Numbered from the stretch's first letter, positions 16,638 through 25,887 are shown. The stretch is DNA of 64,000 nucleotides from Ruegeria_C sp041537925 (GCF_041537925.1 NZ_JBGOSH010000001.1:310001-374000), one strand, 5' to 3'. Notes: generated by a model not told the origin, from the letters alone. Made by a program: numbers and translations.

Positions 16638-16652
16638 GTTCGCCTCTTGTTC
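16638..16652 (-). promoter_or_regulatory. LexA (SOS) box upstream of recA
   Basis: GTTC-GCCTCTT-GTTC on the + strand (GAAC-N7-GAAC on the - strand) is the alphaproteobacterial LexA operator. It lies just downstream of a plausible promoter reading TTGAAA, 17 bases, CATAAG on the - strand, so LexA would block recA transcription. Confidence 0.9.
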
Positions 16653-16793
16653 CTTATGAGATCAAAAAGGGAACATTTCAAGAAATTTCTATACCCTTCA
16701 TCAGTAATGCAAACGGGGTTAAGGATCGGTTGACGCGATCCGGGCTTTCGTTTTGGACTCAGAAAGTTGGCTTACGACCGAAACGGGACCGGC

Positions 16794-19115
16794 TCAGTGC
16801 AACTGCTGGAACACGGTTTCGGTCAACTGGTTTAGCGAAAACGGCTTGGGTAGAAAAACCGAGTTCGGCACCTGCGGCCCGGTCTCGCTAAAGGCACCCT
16901 GGGCGTAGCCCGACACGAAGACAACGCGCACATCCGGCCGATCCTCGAGCGCCTGCCGCACCCATGTTGGCCCGTCCAGGCCCGGCATGACCACATCTGT
17001 CACAAACACATCCACCGAAAGATCCGGGTCTTGCAGCATGTTGAGCGCATCCTCGGCCGATTCCGCCTCGAGCACGGTATAGCCCCGCAGGCGCAACGCG
17101 CGCGAAGCAAAGGCGCGAACCGGAGCCTCATCCTCGACCAGCAGCACGACCCCGTCGCCGTTTTTGGGTGTCGCTGCAGGGGCAGGTTCGCTGGTGGCAA
17201 CCGACACCGGTATTTCTGGTTCACTGACCGGGAAATAGAGGATGAACTCGGTGCCCTGCCCGGGCACGCTGTCGACGAAGATATAGCCGCCGGTCTGCTT
17301 GATGATGCCGTAAGCGGTGGACAGGCCCAGCCCGGTGCCCTCGCCGGTGCGCTTGGTGGTATAGAAGGGTTCGAACACCTTCTGCAACACGCCGGGTTCA
17401 ATCCCGATCCCTTCATCCGAGACCTTGACCGTAACATAATCACCCGCTGGCAGCACCGCACGGTTGCGCTCGACCGGTTTGTCCAGCGTGACCACTTCTG
17501 TTTCGACCCGGATCTCACCGCCCTCGGGCATCGCATCGCGCGCATTGACCACGAGGTTCATCAGCACCTGCTCCAGTTGCCGCTTGTCGGCGCGGATCGG
17601 TTTCAGCACCGGATCGTGGCTGAGCGTCAGCGTTACCCGCTCGCCCACCAGACGGTTCAGCAGATGGGTCAAATCCGACAACGTGTCCCGCAGGTCGAGC
17701 GTTTCGGGGCGCAGCGTCTGCTTGCGGGAAAAGGCCAGAAGCTGGCTTACAAGCGCTGCGGCGCGATTGGCGTTCTGGTGGATTTGAACTAGGTCCCCAT
17801 AATCAGGGTCGCCTTGATCGTGGCGCAGCAACAGCAGATCGCAATGGCCTGAAATCGCGGTCAGAAGATTGTTGAAATCATGCGCCACGCCGCCTGCAAG
17901 TTGACCAATCGCCTGCATTTTCTGACTTTGCACGAATTTCGCTTCCAGCGTTTTCAACTCGGTGGCGTCGCTCAGCACGGCGGCAAACACGATCTGGCCG
18001 TTCTCCTGCGCGCGCGACAGGGTTGCCTGAACAAAGGTCTCGCGATCATGGCGGGACAGACGCAGAAACTCGGATTTCGGTACCGCATCTTCGCGCGCAT
18101 TCTCGCGCAGCCAATCCGCTGTCTGCCGAGCCAACCCCTGCATCACCTCGGAAATCTGCGCCCCTGGATGCGCACCCGGACCCAGCAACTCTCGCGCCAG
18201 ACCGTTGACATCCAGAATGCAGCCGTCGCCATCCAGTTTCAGCATCGGCACCGGCAACTTGTCGAAATCCGCGCCCGGTGCCCTGGCCTCCGGGCTCAGG
18301 GGGGTCAGGAAGATCTCGCGCCGTACGCTGGACCGGCCCGTCTCGGATACAACAACGTTGTGATTGCCGTCGGCGGTTGCGATTGACACGACGCTGCCGC
18401 TTTCCAGCGGAAGATCGGTGAACAGCCGATCCAGTGATTTGACCCTTTGGCCGACCAAGGCGCGCGCCGCTTCGTTCATAAACAACACGGCACCGCCCCG
18501 GCCAACGGTCAGCATCGGCAGCGGTATCGCCTCGGTACCCTTGCCAGCGGCCGAACGGGCGTGAACATCCTCGAACCGCCACAGGAACCGCGCATCTTCG
18601 AGTACATGTACCGCCAGCCGGACATGGCCGCGCCTTGTAACCACGTCCTCGCGCGCATTGCCTTCGAGGCGGGCACGGCATTGCAGGCGGTAGATCACCG
18701 CATCGGGATTGGCAAAAACAGACCGCAACTCCGCCGCAAGCGTCGGCGCACGGGCACCGGAGAACCGCACGGTCGCGGCCGAGTTTCGAGCCAGCACTTC
18801 GCCCTCGTCATCGGTGATAAAGCTTGGCGCGGCGTCCTTTTCGATGAAGCCAGCGAAGATTTCCATCGCTTTTTGATCGGCCCGCCCTCGCACATGCATC
18901 GCCCAGACCGAGAGTATCCCCACCAGTAGGATCGACGCGCCCGCACCCGCGAATATCATCGGGATCGGCCAGAAAAACCCACCATTGATGGCGGCCAGAA
19001 CAAAGGCGGTGCCGACGGTGAACAGCAATAGGAGCCGACCATGATTCTTGCGTTCACCACTGGACATCAAGGGGGAAAGTTGGGCAGATGATGGCACAGA
19101 GGGCTCCGGCAGCAC
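16794..19115 (-). CDS. cckA: Hybrid histidine kinase CckA
   Basis: 773 residues. Two N-terminal membrane helices (about 28-72) are followed by PAS-like sensor regions, a dimerisation/phosphoacceptor helix with VAHDFNNLLTAISGHCDLLL, an ATPase domain (DEGIGIEPGVLQKVFEPFYT and GEGTGLGLSTAYG) and a C-terminal receiver domain (VLLVEDEAPVRAFASRALRL; phosphoacceptor Asp in FVTDVVMPGLDG). This is the CckA layout. CckA passes phosphate through ChpT to CtrA; in Rhodobacterales the pathway controls motility and gene-transfer-agent genes rather than essential cell-cycle steps. A CtrA-type site lies 34-48 bp upstream of the start. chpT and ctrA are not in the window. Confidence 0.95.
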   Translation of the reverse strand: MLPEPSVPSSAQLSPLMSSGERKNHGRLLLLFTVGTAFVLAAINGGFFWPIPMIFAGAGASILLVGILSVWAMHVRGRADQKAMEIFAGFIEKDAAPSFITDDEGEVLARNSAATVRFSGARAPTLAAELRSVFANPDAVIYRLQCRARLEGNAREDVVTRRGHVRLAVHVLEDARFLWRFEDVHARSAAGKGTEAIPLPMLTVGRGGAVLFMNEAARALVGQRVKSLDRLFTDLPLESGSVVSIATADGNHNVVVSETGRSSVRREIFLTPLSPEARAPGADFDKLPVPMLKLDGDGCILDVNGLARELLGPGAHPGAQISEVMQGLARQTADWLRENAREDAVPKSEFLRLSRHDRETFVQATLSRAQENGQIVFAAVLSDATELKTLEAKFVQSQKMQAIGQLAGGVAHDFNNLLTAISGHCDLLLLRHDQGDPDYGDLVQIHQNANRAAALVSQLLAFSRKQTLRPETLDLRDTLSDLTHLLNRLVGERVTLTLSHDPVLKPIRADKRQLEQVLMNLVVNARDAMPEGGEIRVETEVVTLDKPVERNRAVLPAGDYVTVKVSDEGIGIEPGVLQKVFEPFYTTKRTGEGTGLGLSTAYGIIKQTGGYIFVDSVPGQGTEFILYFPVSEPEIPVSVATSEPAPAATPKNGDGVVLLVEDEAPVRAFASRALRLRGYTVLEAESAEDALNMLQDPDLSVDVFVTDVVMPGLDGPTWVRQALEDRPDVRVVFVSGYAQGAFSETGPQVPNSVFLPKPFSLNQLTETVFQQLH

Positions 19116-19148
19116 GAATTCACTCAGTCCCTTCTCACGCCAATCCAG

Positions 19149-19163
19149 TTAAATCCGGATTAA
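19149..19163 (-). promoter_or_regulatory. CtrA-type binding site upstream of cckA
   Basis: TTAA-ATCCGGA-TTAA matches the full CtrA consensus TTAA-N7-TTAA. Its near edge is 33 bp from the cckA ATG, within the 88-bp gap to the RsmB-like gene, so it can only serve the cckA promoter. Control by CtrA is inferred. Confidence 0.65.
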
Positions 19164-19203
19164 CATGCCAAAAAACTACCTTTAATTGAAACTACGGATA
19201 CAA

Positions 19204-20367
19204 CTACCGCGTCAAGTGTGCAGTGAAAAACCCGTCGCCCAAGTCGCTGACGGGCCACAACTGTTCGAACACGCAGCGCCACGCGTTGTGGCTGGCGGTA
19301 AATTTCTGCGCTTGCCGGGTATTCTCGGCGCGCAGGACAGAGCATGTGGCATAGGCCAGTAACCCGCCCGACGAGGTCAATTCTGCCGCGCGGTCTAGAA
19401 TATCTGCCTGAATTCCGGTCAGGGTGTCGAGCCGCTCCTGTGTAAGAGCCCATTTTGCGGCTGGTGAACGCCGCCACGCACCACTGCCGGTACAAGGCGC
19501 ATCGACCAGAACCAGATCGAACGGCCCCGCCTGCGCCACCGCGTCGGGATCAAGCAACTCGATATTTACACCCGCCCGTGCCGCGCGGTCTGGCAGATCG
19601 CGCATCCGGCGCGGGTCGATATCGCTGGCACAGACCTGCACCCCACGCGTCGCGGCCATGGCAAGGGCTTTGCCGCCCCCACCTGCGCAAAGGTCCAGAA
19701 CCCTCATCCCAGGCTGCAACGGCAGCGCCGCGATCACCGCCTGGCTGGAGGCGTCCTGCAGCTCGACAAGTCCGTCGCGATAGGCAGAGCTGGTGGCAAC
19801 CCTGCGTTCCCCTTCGGTGACAAGAAGTGCGGTTTCTACAGAGGGATGCGGATCGGTATTGATGTTGTTATCCAGCAGCGCCCGTGCAGCCACGTCCCGA
19901 GATGTCAGGGCCAGATTGACCCGCAGCCAGACCGGAGCGCGGCGCTGTAGCGCGGTGGCACTCACACCTGCTTCGTCACCCAGACTGGCGCTGAATTCGG
20001 GCCAGATCCAGTCCGGCATGTCGTATCTTTCCGCATCGCTCGCGGGATCGCGCCCGCCGCCGCGTTCCGCGTCACTCAGCGGTGCGGGACAATGGCGCGC
20101 GCCGGTAAAGACCGACCCGGGATCATTCCCGGACTGGCGCAGCGCGCCGAGCATCAGCCCCCGCCCAGTGCCCGCCCCGCCGATAGAGGAAAAGGACCGT
20201 TTCCGACGCAGCGCCTCGAACACGTGATCGCGCACTGCAGCGCGGTCGCCTGAGCCTGCAAATCGGCTGCGCCGAGCCCATCCGGTCAGCGCCTGCTCGA
20301 CCGGTTTGCCCGCCTCGATCTCGTCAAGCAACTCGATCGCCGCCTGGATGCGAGCGGCGGGGATCAT
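19204..20367 (-). CDS. RsmB/NOP-family rRNA (cytosine-5)-methyltransferase
   Basis: 387 residues. The C-terminal half is a SAM-dependent Rossmann methyltransferase: motif I is VLDLCAGGGGKALAMAA, the catalytic-pair motifs are VDAPCTGSGAWRR and YATCSVLRAEN (both cysteines are present), and SQAVIAALPLQPG precedes motif I. The N-terminal half is diverged, as in many alphaproteobacterial relatives. It probably methylates a cytosine of rRNA, but the exact site cannot be read from sequence, so no symbol is given. It follows guaB by 24 bp on the same strand. Confidence 0.88.
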   Translation of the reverse strand: MIPAARIQAAIELLDEIEAGKPVEQALTGWARRSRFAGSGDRAAVRDHVFEALRRKRSFSSIGGAGTGRGLMLGALRQSGNDPGSVFTGARHCPAPLSDAERGGGRDPASDAERYDMPDWIWPEFSASLGDEAGVSATALQRRAPVWLRVNLALTSRDVAARALLDNNINTDPHPSVETALLVTEGERRVATSSAYRDGLVELQDASSQAVIAALPLQPGMRVLDLCAGGGGKALAMAATRGVQVCASDIDPRRMRDLPDRAARAGVNIELLDPDAVAQAGPFDLVLVDAPCTGSGAWRRSPAAKWALTQERLDTLTGIQADILDRAAELTSSGGLLAYATCSVLRAENTRQAQKFTASHNAWRCVFEQLWPVSDLGDGFFTAHLTR

Positions 20368-20391
20368 GAGGGCGTACTGTGCATAGCCCGC

Positions 20392-21840
20392 TCACATGAC
20401 CCGATAATTCGGGCTTTCGCGGGTGATCTGCACGTCATGCACATGGCTTTCCTTGAGCCCCGCCCCGGTGATTTTTACGAAGCGGCAATTGCGCCGCATT
20501 TCGTCGACGGTGGCACAGCCGGTATAGCCCATCGCCGCGCGCAACCCGCCCACCAGCTGGTGGATAACCGCGCCAGCAGAGCCCTTGTAGGGCACCTGTC
20601 CCTCGATCCCTTCGGGCACCAACTTGTCGCTGGCTGCATCTTTCTGGAAATAGCGATCTGCCGAGCCGCGCGCCATCGCGCCCAGTGACCCCATGCCACG
20701 GTAACTTTTGAAGCTACGGCCTTGATACAGAATGACTTCTCCAGGGCTTTCATCGGTTCCCGCGATCATCGAGCCGACCATGGCGCAGGACGCGCCAGCA
20801 GCGATGGCCTTGGCGAAATCGCCCGAGAACTTGATCCCGCCATCAGCGATCACCGGCGTATCGCCTGCCGCCGACGCGCAATCCATGATCGCGGTCAGCT
20901 GCGGTACACCTACGCCTGCCACCATCCGCGTAGTGCAGATCGAGCCTGGTCCGATGCCCACCTTGACCGCATCCGCGCCCGCATCGATCAGCGCACGAGT
21001 GGCTTCTGCCGTAGCCACGTTGCCTGCCACGATCTGCACATCGTTGGACAGACGCTTGGCGCGTTTCACTGCCTCGATCACGCCATCAGAATGACCATGG
21101 GCGGTGTCGATCACCACGATATCCACCCCGGCATCGATCAGCATCTCGGTCCGGTCGAAGCCGGTGGCGCCCACCGACGAAGCCGCCGCCACCCGCAGGC
21201 GACCAAGCTGGTCTTTGCAGGCGGTCGGGTTCAGCACCGCCTGTTCGGTATCCTTGAGCGTCAGCAGACCGGTCAGCTTGCCGCTGCCATCGACCACCAG
21301 CAGCTTTTCGATCCGGCGCACCTTCATCAGCGATTTGGCTTCTTCCAGCTCAGCCGGTTCCTGCAGCATCGCCAGATTGTCCGAAGTCATCATGACACTT
21401 ACCGGCGTGCTGTCATCGCTGGCAAAACGCATGTCGCGGTTGGTCACGATGCCCACCACGCGGCCCGCCTCGTCCACCACCGGAAATCCGGTGACGCGAT
21501 AACGTTCCTGCAGCTCCTTGGCGTCGGCCAGGGTCTGATCGGCGGTCAGCGTGATCGGGTTGTAGACGATGCCCGATTCAAAGCGTTTCACCCGGCGCAC
21601 CTGGCGGGACTGCTCGTCGGGGTCGAGGTTCTTGTGAATCACCCCGATGCCGCCCGCCTGTGCCATGGCGATGGCCATGCGCGCCTCGGTCACCGTGTCC
21701 ATCGCCGAGGACAGCAGCGGGATGTTCATGGAAATGCGGCTGGTCACCCGTGTCGCCGTATCCGCCGTCGATGGCAGCACCGACGAGGCCGCAGGTTCCA
21801 GAAGTACATCGTCAAAGGTGAGCGCCTCACGAATCTGCAT
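20392..21840 (-). CDS. guaB: IMP dehydrogenase
   Basis: 482 residues. It converts IMP to XMP with NAD, the first step of GMP synthesis. The start QIREALTFDDVLLEPAASSV is typical; two CBS domains follow (about residues 95-210), and the catalytic loop GIGPGSICTTRMVAGVGVPQ carries the active cysteine. The flap and end (YRGMGSLGAMARGSADRYF, RRNCRFVKITGAGLKESH) are intact. The ATG at 21840 matches the family start; an upstream extension is not protein-like. It is divergent from the RACo-like gene and is probably cotranscribed with the RsmB-like gene. Confidence 0.97.
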   Translation of the reverse strand: MQIREALTFDDVLLEPAASSVLPSTADTATRVTSRISMNIPLLSSAMDTVTEARMAIAMAQAGGIGVIHKNLDPDEQSRQVRRVKRFESGIVYNPITLTADQTLADAKELQERYRVTGFPVVDEAGRVVGIVTNRDMRFASDDSTPVSVMMTSDNLAMLQEPAELEEAKSLMKVRRIEKLLVVDGSGKLTGLLTLKDTEQAVLNPTACKDQLGRLRVAAASSVGATGFDRTEMLIDAGVDIVVIDTAHGHSDGVIEAVKRAKRLSNDVQIVAGNVATAEATRALIDAGADAVKVGIGPGSICTTRMVAGVGVPQLTAIMDCASAAGDTPVIADGGIKFSGDFAKAIAAGASCAMVGSMIAGTDESPGEVILYQGRSFKSYRGMGSLGAMARGSADRYFQKDAASDKLVPEGIEGQVPYKGSAGAVIHQLVGGLRAAMGYTGCATVDEMRRNCRFVKITGAGLKESHVHDVQITRESPNYRVM

Positions 21841-22058
21841 CGTCAATCCCCGTGCAATATCCCGTTTGGCGGTCACCCTATGACATGGATCGAAACCGGG
21901 GGAAACCCCTGTTGAATCGTGTACCATCGAGGAGATGGCGCAGACGTATGGCAGAAAACGACGCCGCAGGGACGCAACCTGCCGCTCCCCACCCTTTCCC
22001 TTTGCCACAGAACCCATATGGTGCTGCGCAAATACACGATATTCAAGGCAGATCGCAG

Positions 22059-24101
22059 ATGAGCACCGACCCCCTCGTTGTCTTCACCCCGTCCGGAAAA
22101 CGCGGCAATTTCCCAGTCGGAACGCCGATTCTGACGGCGGCGCGGCAGTTGGGCGTGGACCTCGATTCGGTCTGCGGCGGGCGCGGCATCTGTTCGAAAT
22201 GCCAGATCACACCGTCTTATGGCGAGTTTCCCAAACATGGCGTCACCGTGAGTGAGGACGCGCTTAGCGAATGGAACAAGGTCGAACAGCGCTACAAGGA
22301 CAAGCGCGGGTTGATCGATGGGCGCAGGCTGGGCTGCCAGGCCGCCGTTCAGGGCGATGTGGTGATCGATGTGCCGCCCGAAAGCCAGGTCCACCGGCAG
22401 GTGGTCCGCAAGGCCGCCGCTGCGCGCAACATCACCATGGACCCCGCCACACATCTTTACTTCGTCGAGGTGCAGGAACCCGACATGCACGAACCCACCG
22501 GCGATCTGGAGCGGTTGGAGCGCGCCCTGCACGAACAATGGGGCATCGACCGCATCACCGCCGACCTCACAATCCTGTCTCGTCTGCAGCCTGTCCTGCG
22601 CAAGGGCAAATGGCAGGTCACCGTCGCGCTGCACAAGTCCCACAAGGACAGCACCCACAAGGTGCTGGAAATCTGGCCCGGCCTGACCGAAGAGCGCATC
22701 TATGGGCTGGCCATCGACCTCGGCTCGACCACTATCGCGGCGCATCTGTGCGATCTTCGCAATGGTGAGGTCAAGGCATCCTCGGGCGTGATGAACCCGC
22801 AGATTCGCTTTGGCGAGGACCTTATGAGCCGGGTCTCTTACGCGATGATGAATCCCGGCGGCGACAAGGAAATGACCAATGCAGTCCGCGTCGCGATCAA
22901 CGGGCTGACCGAATCCATCGCAACCGAGGCGGGCATCCGCCCCTTCCAGATCGTTGAGGCGGTCTTTGTCTGCAACCCGGTCATGCATCACCTGCTGCTA
23001 GGCATCGACCCGGTCGAGCTGGGGCAGGCCCCGTTTGCGCTGACTACCTCCGAGTCGCTGGAACTGAACGCCCGCGATCTGGACCTGTCCGTGATGAACG
23101 AAAACGCGCAGGTCTATATCCTGCCCTGTATCGCCGGCCATGTCGGTGCCGATTGCGCCGCGGTGGCGCTTAGCGAAGAGCCGGGCAAATCCGAAGACCT
23201 GGTGCTGGTTGTCGATGTGGGCACCAATGCCGAGATCCTTCTGGGCAATACCACTCGCGTACTGGCCTGTTCGTCCCCCACCGGCCCGGCCTTTGAAGGC
23301 GCGCAGATCAGCTCCGGGCAACGCGCGGCACCCGGCGCCATCGAGCGGATCGAGATCAACCCCGAGACCAAAGAGCCACGCTTTCAGGTCATCGGCTCCA
23401 ACCTTTGGTCGGACGAGGACGGGTTCGGCGCCGCCATCGCCACGACAGGCATCACCGGAATCTGTGGCTCGGGCATCATCGAGGCGGTGGCCGAAATGCG
23501 CATGGCGGGACTGCTGGATGAAAGCGGTCTGGTCGGTTCGGCCCAGCAGACCGGCACCGAGCGCAGCGTGCCCGAGGGGCGCACCCATTCTTATCTGATC
23601 CATGATGCCAGCGCCGAGGGCGGCCCGCGCATCACAGTCACCCAAGGCGACATTCGCGCCATCCAACTGGCCAAATCCGCGCTTTATGCGGGGGCGCGCC
23701 TGCTGATGGACGAGATGGGTGTCGACCGGGTCGATCGGGTGGTGTTGGCCGGGGCGTTTGGTGCGCATATCTCGACCAAACACGCGATGGTTCTGGGCAT
23801 GATACCCGACGCGCCGCTCAACAAGGTGACCAGCGCGGGTAATGCCGCCGGGACCGGCGCGCGCATCGCGCTTTGCAACATCGCCGCGCGGAGTGAGATC
23901 GAACAGGTCGTGCGCCAGATCACCAAGGTCGAAACCGCGATCGAGCCCAAATTCCAGGAACATTTCGTTGCCGCCAACGCGATCCCGCACAAGACCGACC
24001 CCTTCCCCGATCTGGCCAGCATCGTCACCCTGCCCGCAGTCTCGTTCAATACCGGCGGCGACGGTGACCGGCCAGGCCGCAAGCGCAGACGGCGGGCCTG
24101 A
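22059..24101 (+). CDS. RACo-like corrinoid activation protein (2Fe-2S ferredoxin + ASKHA/DUF4445)
   Basis: 680 residues. An N-terminal [2Fe-2S] ferredoxin domain has VCGGRGICSKCQ (C39, C45, C48) and a fourth cysteine in RRLGCQAAV (about C93). A middle linker is followed by the DUF4445 ASKHA ATPase-like domain (IDLGSTTIAAHLCDL, DVGTNAEILLGN, GSGIIEAVAEMR, VVLAGAFGAHI) and an Arg-rich end (PGRKRRRRA). Members such as RACo and RamA reduce inactive Co(II) corrinoid proteins back to Co(I) using ATP. In Phaeobacter a similar protein is needed by a split B12-dependent methionine synthase. A matching corrinoid protein is at 49570. The start MSTDPLVVFTPSG is chosen from family sequence. Confidence 0.92.
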   Translation: MSTDPLVVFTPSGKRGNFPVGTPILTAARQLGVDLDSVCGGRGICSKCQITPSYGEFPKHGVTVSEDALSEWNKVEQRYKDKRGLIDGRRLGCQAAVQGDVVIDVPPESQVHRQVVRKAAAARNITMDPATHLYFVEVQEPDMHEPTGDLERLERALHEQWGIDRITADLTILSRLQPVLRKGKWQVTVALHKSHKDSTHKVLEIWPGLTEERIYGLAIDLGSTTIAAHLCDLRNGEVKASSGVMNPQIRFGEDLMSRVSYAMMNPGGDKEMTNAVRVAINGLTESIATEAGIRPFQIVEAVFVCNPVMHHLLLGIDPVELGQAPFALTTSESLELNARDLDLSVMNENAQVYILPCIAGHVGADCAAVALSEEPGKSEDLVLVVDVGTNAEILLGNTTRVLACSSPTGPAFEGAQISSGQRAAPGAIERIEINPETKEPRFQVIGSNLWSDEDGFGAAIATTGITGICGSGIIEAVAEMRMAGLLDESGLVGSAQQTGTERSVPEGRTHSYLIHDASAEGGPRITVTQGDIRAIQLAKSALYAGARLLMDEMGVDRVDRVVLAGAFGAHISTKHAMVLGMIPDAPLNKVTSAGNAAGTGARIALCNIAARSEIEQVVRQITKVETAIEPKFQEHFVAANAIPHKTDPFPDLASIVTLPAVSFNTGGDGDRPGRKRRRRA

Positions 24102-24107
24102 CACCTC

Positions 24108-24959
24108 ATGGACATGCCAAACACCGATCAGCACGAGTACTGGAGCAGCTCGCCCAGCGGGATCAAATGGCTGACCTATGAGGATCGGCTTGACGCGGCG
24201 ATGGCCACGGTCCTCGATCTGGTCATCGACCGCGCAGCGCTGCAGCCCGGTGAGCGGGTTTTGGATATCGGCTGTGGCACCGGCGCAAGCCTGCTGGCCG
24301 CAGCCGAAAAGGTTGGCTCGGCGGGCGCGGTACTGGGCCTCGATATCTCACCCCCGTTTGTGGACCGGGCGCAATCGCGTGCTCGTGACGCCGGGGTGAA
24401 CAATATCTTGGTCCGGCATGCCGACGCGCAGGTTGCACTATTCGACGGCCCGCCACGAGATGTTCTGATTTCCCGCTTCGGGATGATGTTCTTTGCTGAC
24501 CCCCAGGCTGCCTTCGCCAATCTGGCTCGCGCCCTGCGCCCCGGTGGCCGCATGTGTCTCGCGGCCTGGGGCGGGGTTTCAGACAACCTATGGTTCCGAT
24601 TGCCGTTCGAGGCCGCCACGCGCCGGCTCGGAACACCGCCGGCCTCCGACCCTGATGCACCGGGTCCGATGGGGTTTCAGAACGCAGCCCGCGTCACCGG
24701 TCTGATGCAGGCGGCAGGTCTGAGAGAGGTGACCTGCGACGAAATCGATATCCTGATGACACCGTTGGGCACGGCTGAGGAGGTTGCCGATCTCTGCCTG
24801 CGGGTTGGCCCGGCCTCGCGCGTAGTGACACATTTCGAGGGGTCGCATGCCGATGCCCAAGCGATCCGCGAGGACCTGATGGCCCGGCTGCAGCCGTTTG
24901 GCACCCCAGCGGGGCTGCGGATACCAGCACCGATCAACCTGTTCGAAGCCCGCGTCTGA
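24108..24959 (+). CDS. Class I SAM-dependent methyltransferase
   Basis: 283 residues. The SAM-binding motif I is VLDIGCGTGASLLAAAEK (about residues 47-64), followed by an acidic residue in LGLDISP and the post-I region ISRFGMMFFADP, then LRPGGRMCLAAWGG. The pattern is UbiE/Coq5-like, but the substrate cannot be told. It lies six bases after the RACo-like gene and is likely cotranscribed. Whether it takes part in corrinoid-linked methyl transfer is unknown; DUF4445 proteins do not need such a partner. ATG codons at 24108 and 24114 are both possible starts. Confidence 0.88.
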   Translation: MDMPNTDQHEYWSSSPSGIKWLTYEDRLDAAMATVLDLVIDRAALQPGERVLDIGCGTGASLLAAAEKVGSAGAVLGLDISPPFVDRAQSRARDAGVNNILVRHADAQVALFDGPPRDVLISRFGMMFFADPQAAFANLARALRPGGRMCLAAWGGVSDNLWFRLPFEAATRRLGTPPASDPDAPGPMGFQNAARVTGLMQAAGLREVTCDEIDILMTPLGTAEEVADLCLRVGPASRVVTHFEGSHADAQAIREDLMARLQPFGTPAGLRIPAPINLFEARV

Positions 24960-25037
24960 CCCTGGCGCGGGGGGCAGATTTTACAACAGCAATCCGCTTG
25001 ACGCCATGGCGGTGACTGGCTATCCCAAGGCTCCGGC

Positions 25038-25111
25038 GCGGGTATGGTGAAAAGGTATCACGGCAGCTTCCCAAGCTTTAGTTACGGGTTCGATTCCCGT
25101 TACCCGCTCCA
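25038..25111 (+). tRNA. tRNA-Gly (anticodon CCC)
   Basis: 74 bases including an encoded CCA. The acceptor stem GCGGGTA/TACCCGC is perfect, the anticodon loop reads CTTCCCAAG and the T loop is TTCGATT. The CCC anticodon reads GGG codons. Confidence 0.95.
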
Positions 25112-25203
25112 GAAATCCCCCGAACGTCTTCCTAACCGCAAACGTTGCCAACTGCGCGCTACATCCCTAACGTTTCAACCATAGGTATGATGGACCGGGT
25201 GTA

Positions 25204-25665
25204 ATGAAGAAACTATGGGTTTTGGCTTTTTCGGTTCTGGCGGCGTGCCAGGTCGCGACCGGCGCGCAGTATTCCGGCAGTTCGGGCGCAGGGATTGCCG
25301 CGACCGCCCGCACTGGAGCGACATATACCACGCCCTACGGAACGCGCGTCTATCAGGTCGATCCCAATATATTCGAGGTCGTGCCCTATGCTCTGGCCCA
25401 AACCGACGAATACTGGTGCGGTGCCGCAAAATACGCACGCCGCAGGCTTGGCGCCGGTTGGCAGGATCAGATCTACATGGCCAGCCAAAGGGTGCGCAGC
25501 GCTGCTGCCGGCGGTCGCACCGCAGTGCAGTTCACGCTGAACCCCGAGGCGGTCGGCATAACGCCGGTGGACCTAGAGATCCGCATCGGACAGACGGTCG
25601 GCGATCACATGTCGGTCAACCTTGCCGACACCAAGTGCCAGCCCTACCCGCCCATATTCTTCTGA
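25204..25665 (+). CDS. Putative lipoprotein, hypothetical
   Basis: 153 residues with a short lipoprotein signal peptide (MKKLWVLAFSVLAAC, lipobox LAAC with the cysteine at 15). The mature part has a Gly/Ala/Thr-rich stretch, then a compact region (VYQVDPNIFEVVPYALAQTD, YWCGAAKYARRRL) and ends CQPYPPIFF. Two later cysteines (near 72 and 145) could form a disulfide in the periplasm. I do not recognise a characterised family. It stands alone between tRNA-Gly and tRNA-Leu. Confidence 0.8.
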   Translation: MKKLWVLAFSVLAACQVATGAQYSGSSGAGIAATARTGATYTTPYGTRVYQVDPNIFEVVPYALAQTDEYWCGAAKYARRRLGAGWQDQIYMASQRVRSAAAGGRTAVQFTLNPEAVGITPVDLEIRIGQTVGDHMSVNLADTKCQPYPPIFF

Positions 25666-25777
25666 CATTCAAAGGGAGACTGCCTGACGGTATCGCGTAG
25701 TTCGGCGAGGAAACTGGCCACCACCGGTGAATTGCCGCTGGACCTTCTCGAAAAGCGACGCTAATTCATCTCTGGTG

Positions 25778-25863
25778 GCCCAAGTGGCGGAATGGTAGAC
25801 GCAGGGGATTCAAAATCCCCCGCCTTCACGGGCGTGAGAGTTCGAGTCTCTCCTTGGGCACCA
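25778..25863 (+). tRNA. tRNA-Leu (anticodon CAA)
   Basis: 86 bases including CCA. It has a long variable arm (CGCCTTCACGGGCG region), the acceptor stem GCCCAAG/CTTGGGC and anticodon loop ATTCAAAAT. This is a class II tRNA that reads UUG. Confidence 0.94.
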
Positions 25864-25887
25864 AAATATCATATAAATACCTATGAA

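Noticed and set aside
21841..22058. Cobalamin riboswitch upstream of the RACo-like gene
   Set aside because: I looked for the B12-box and its flanking stems in the 218-bp gap and found none.
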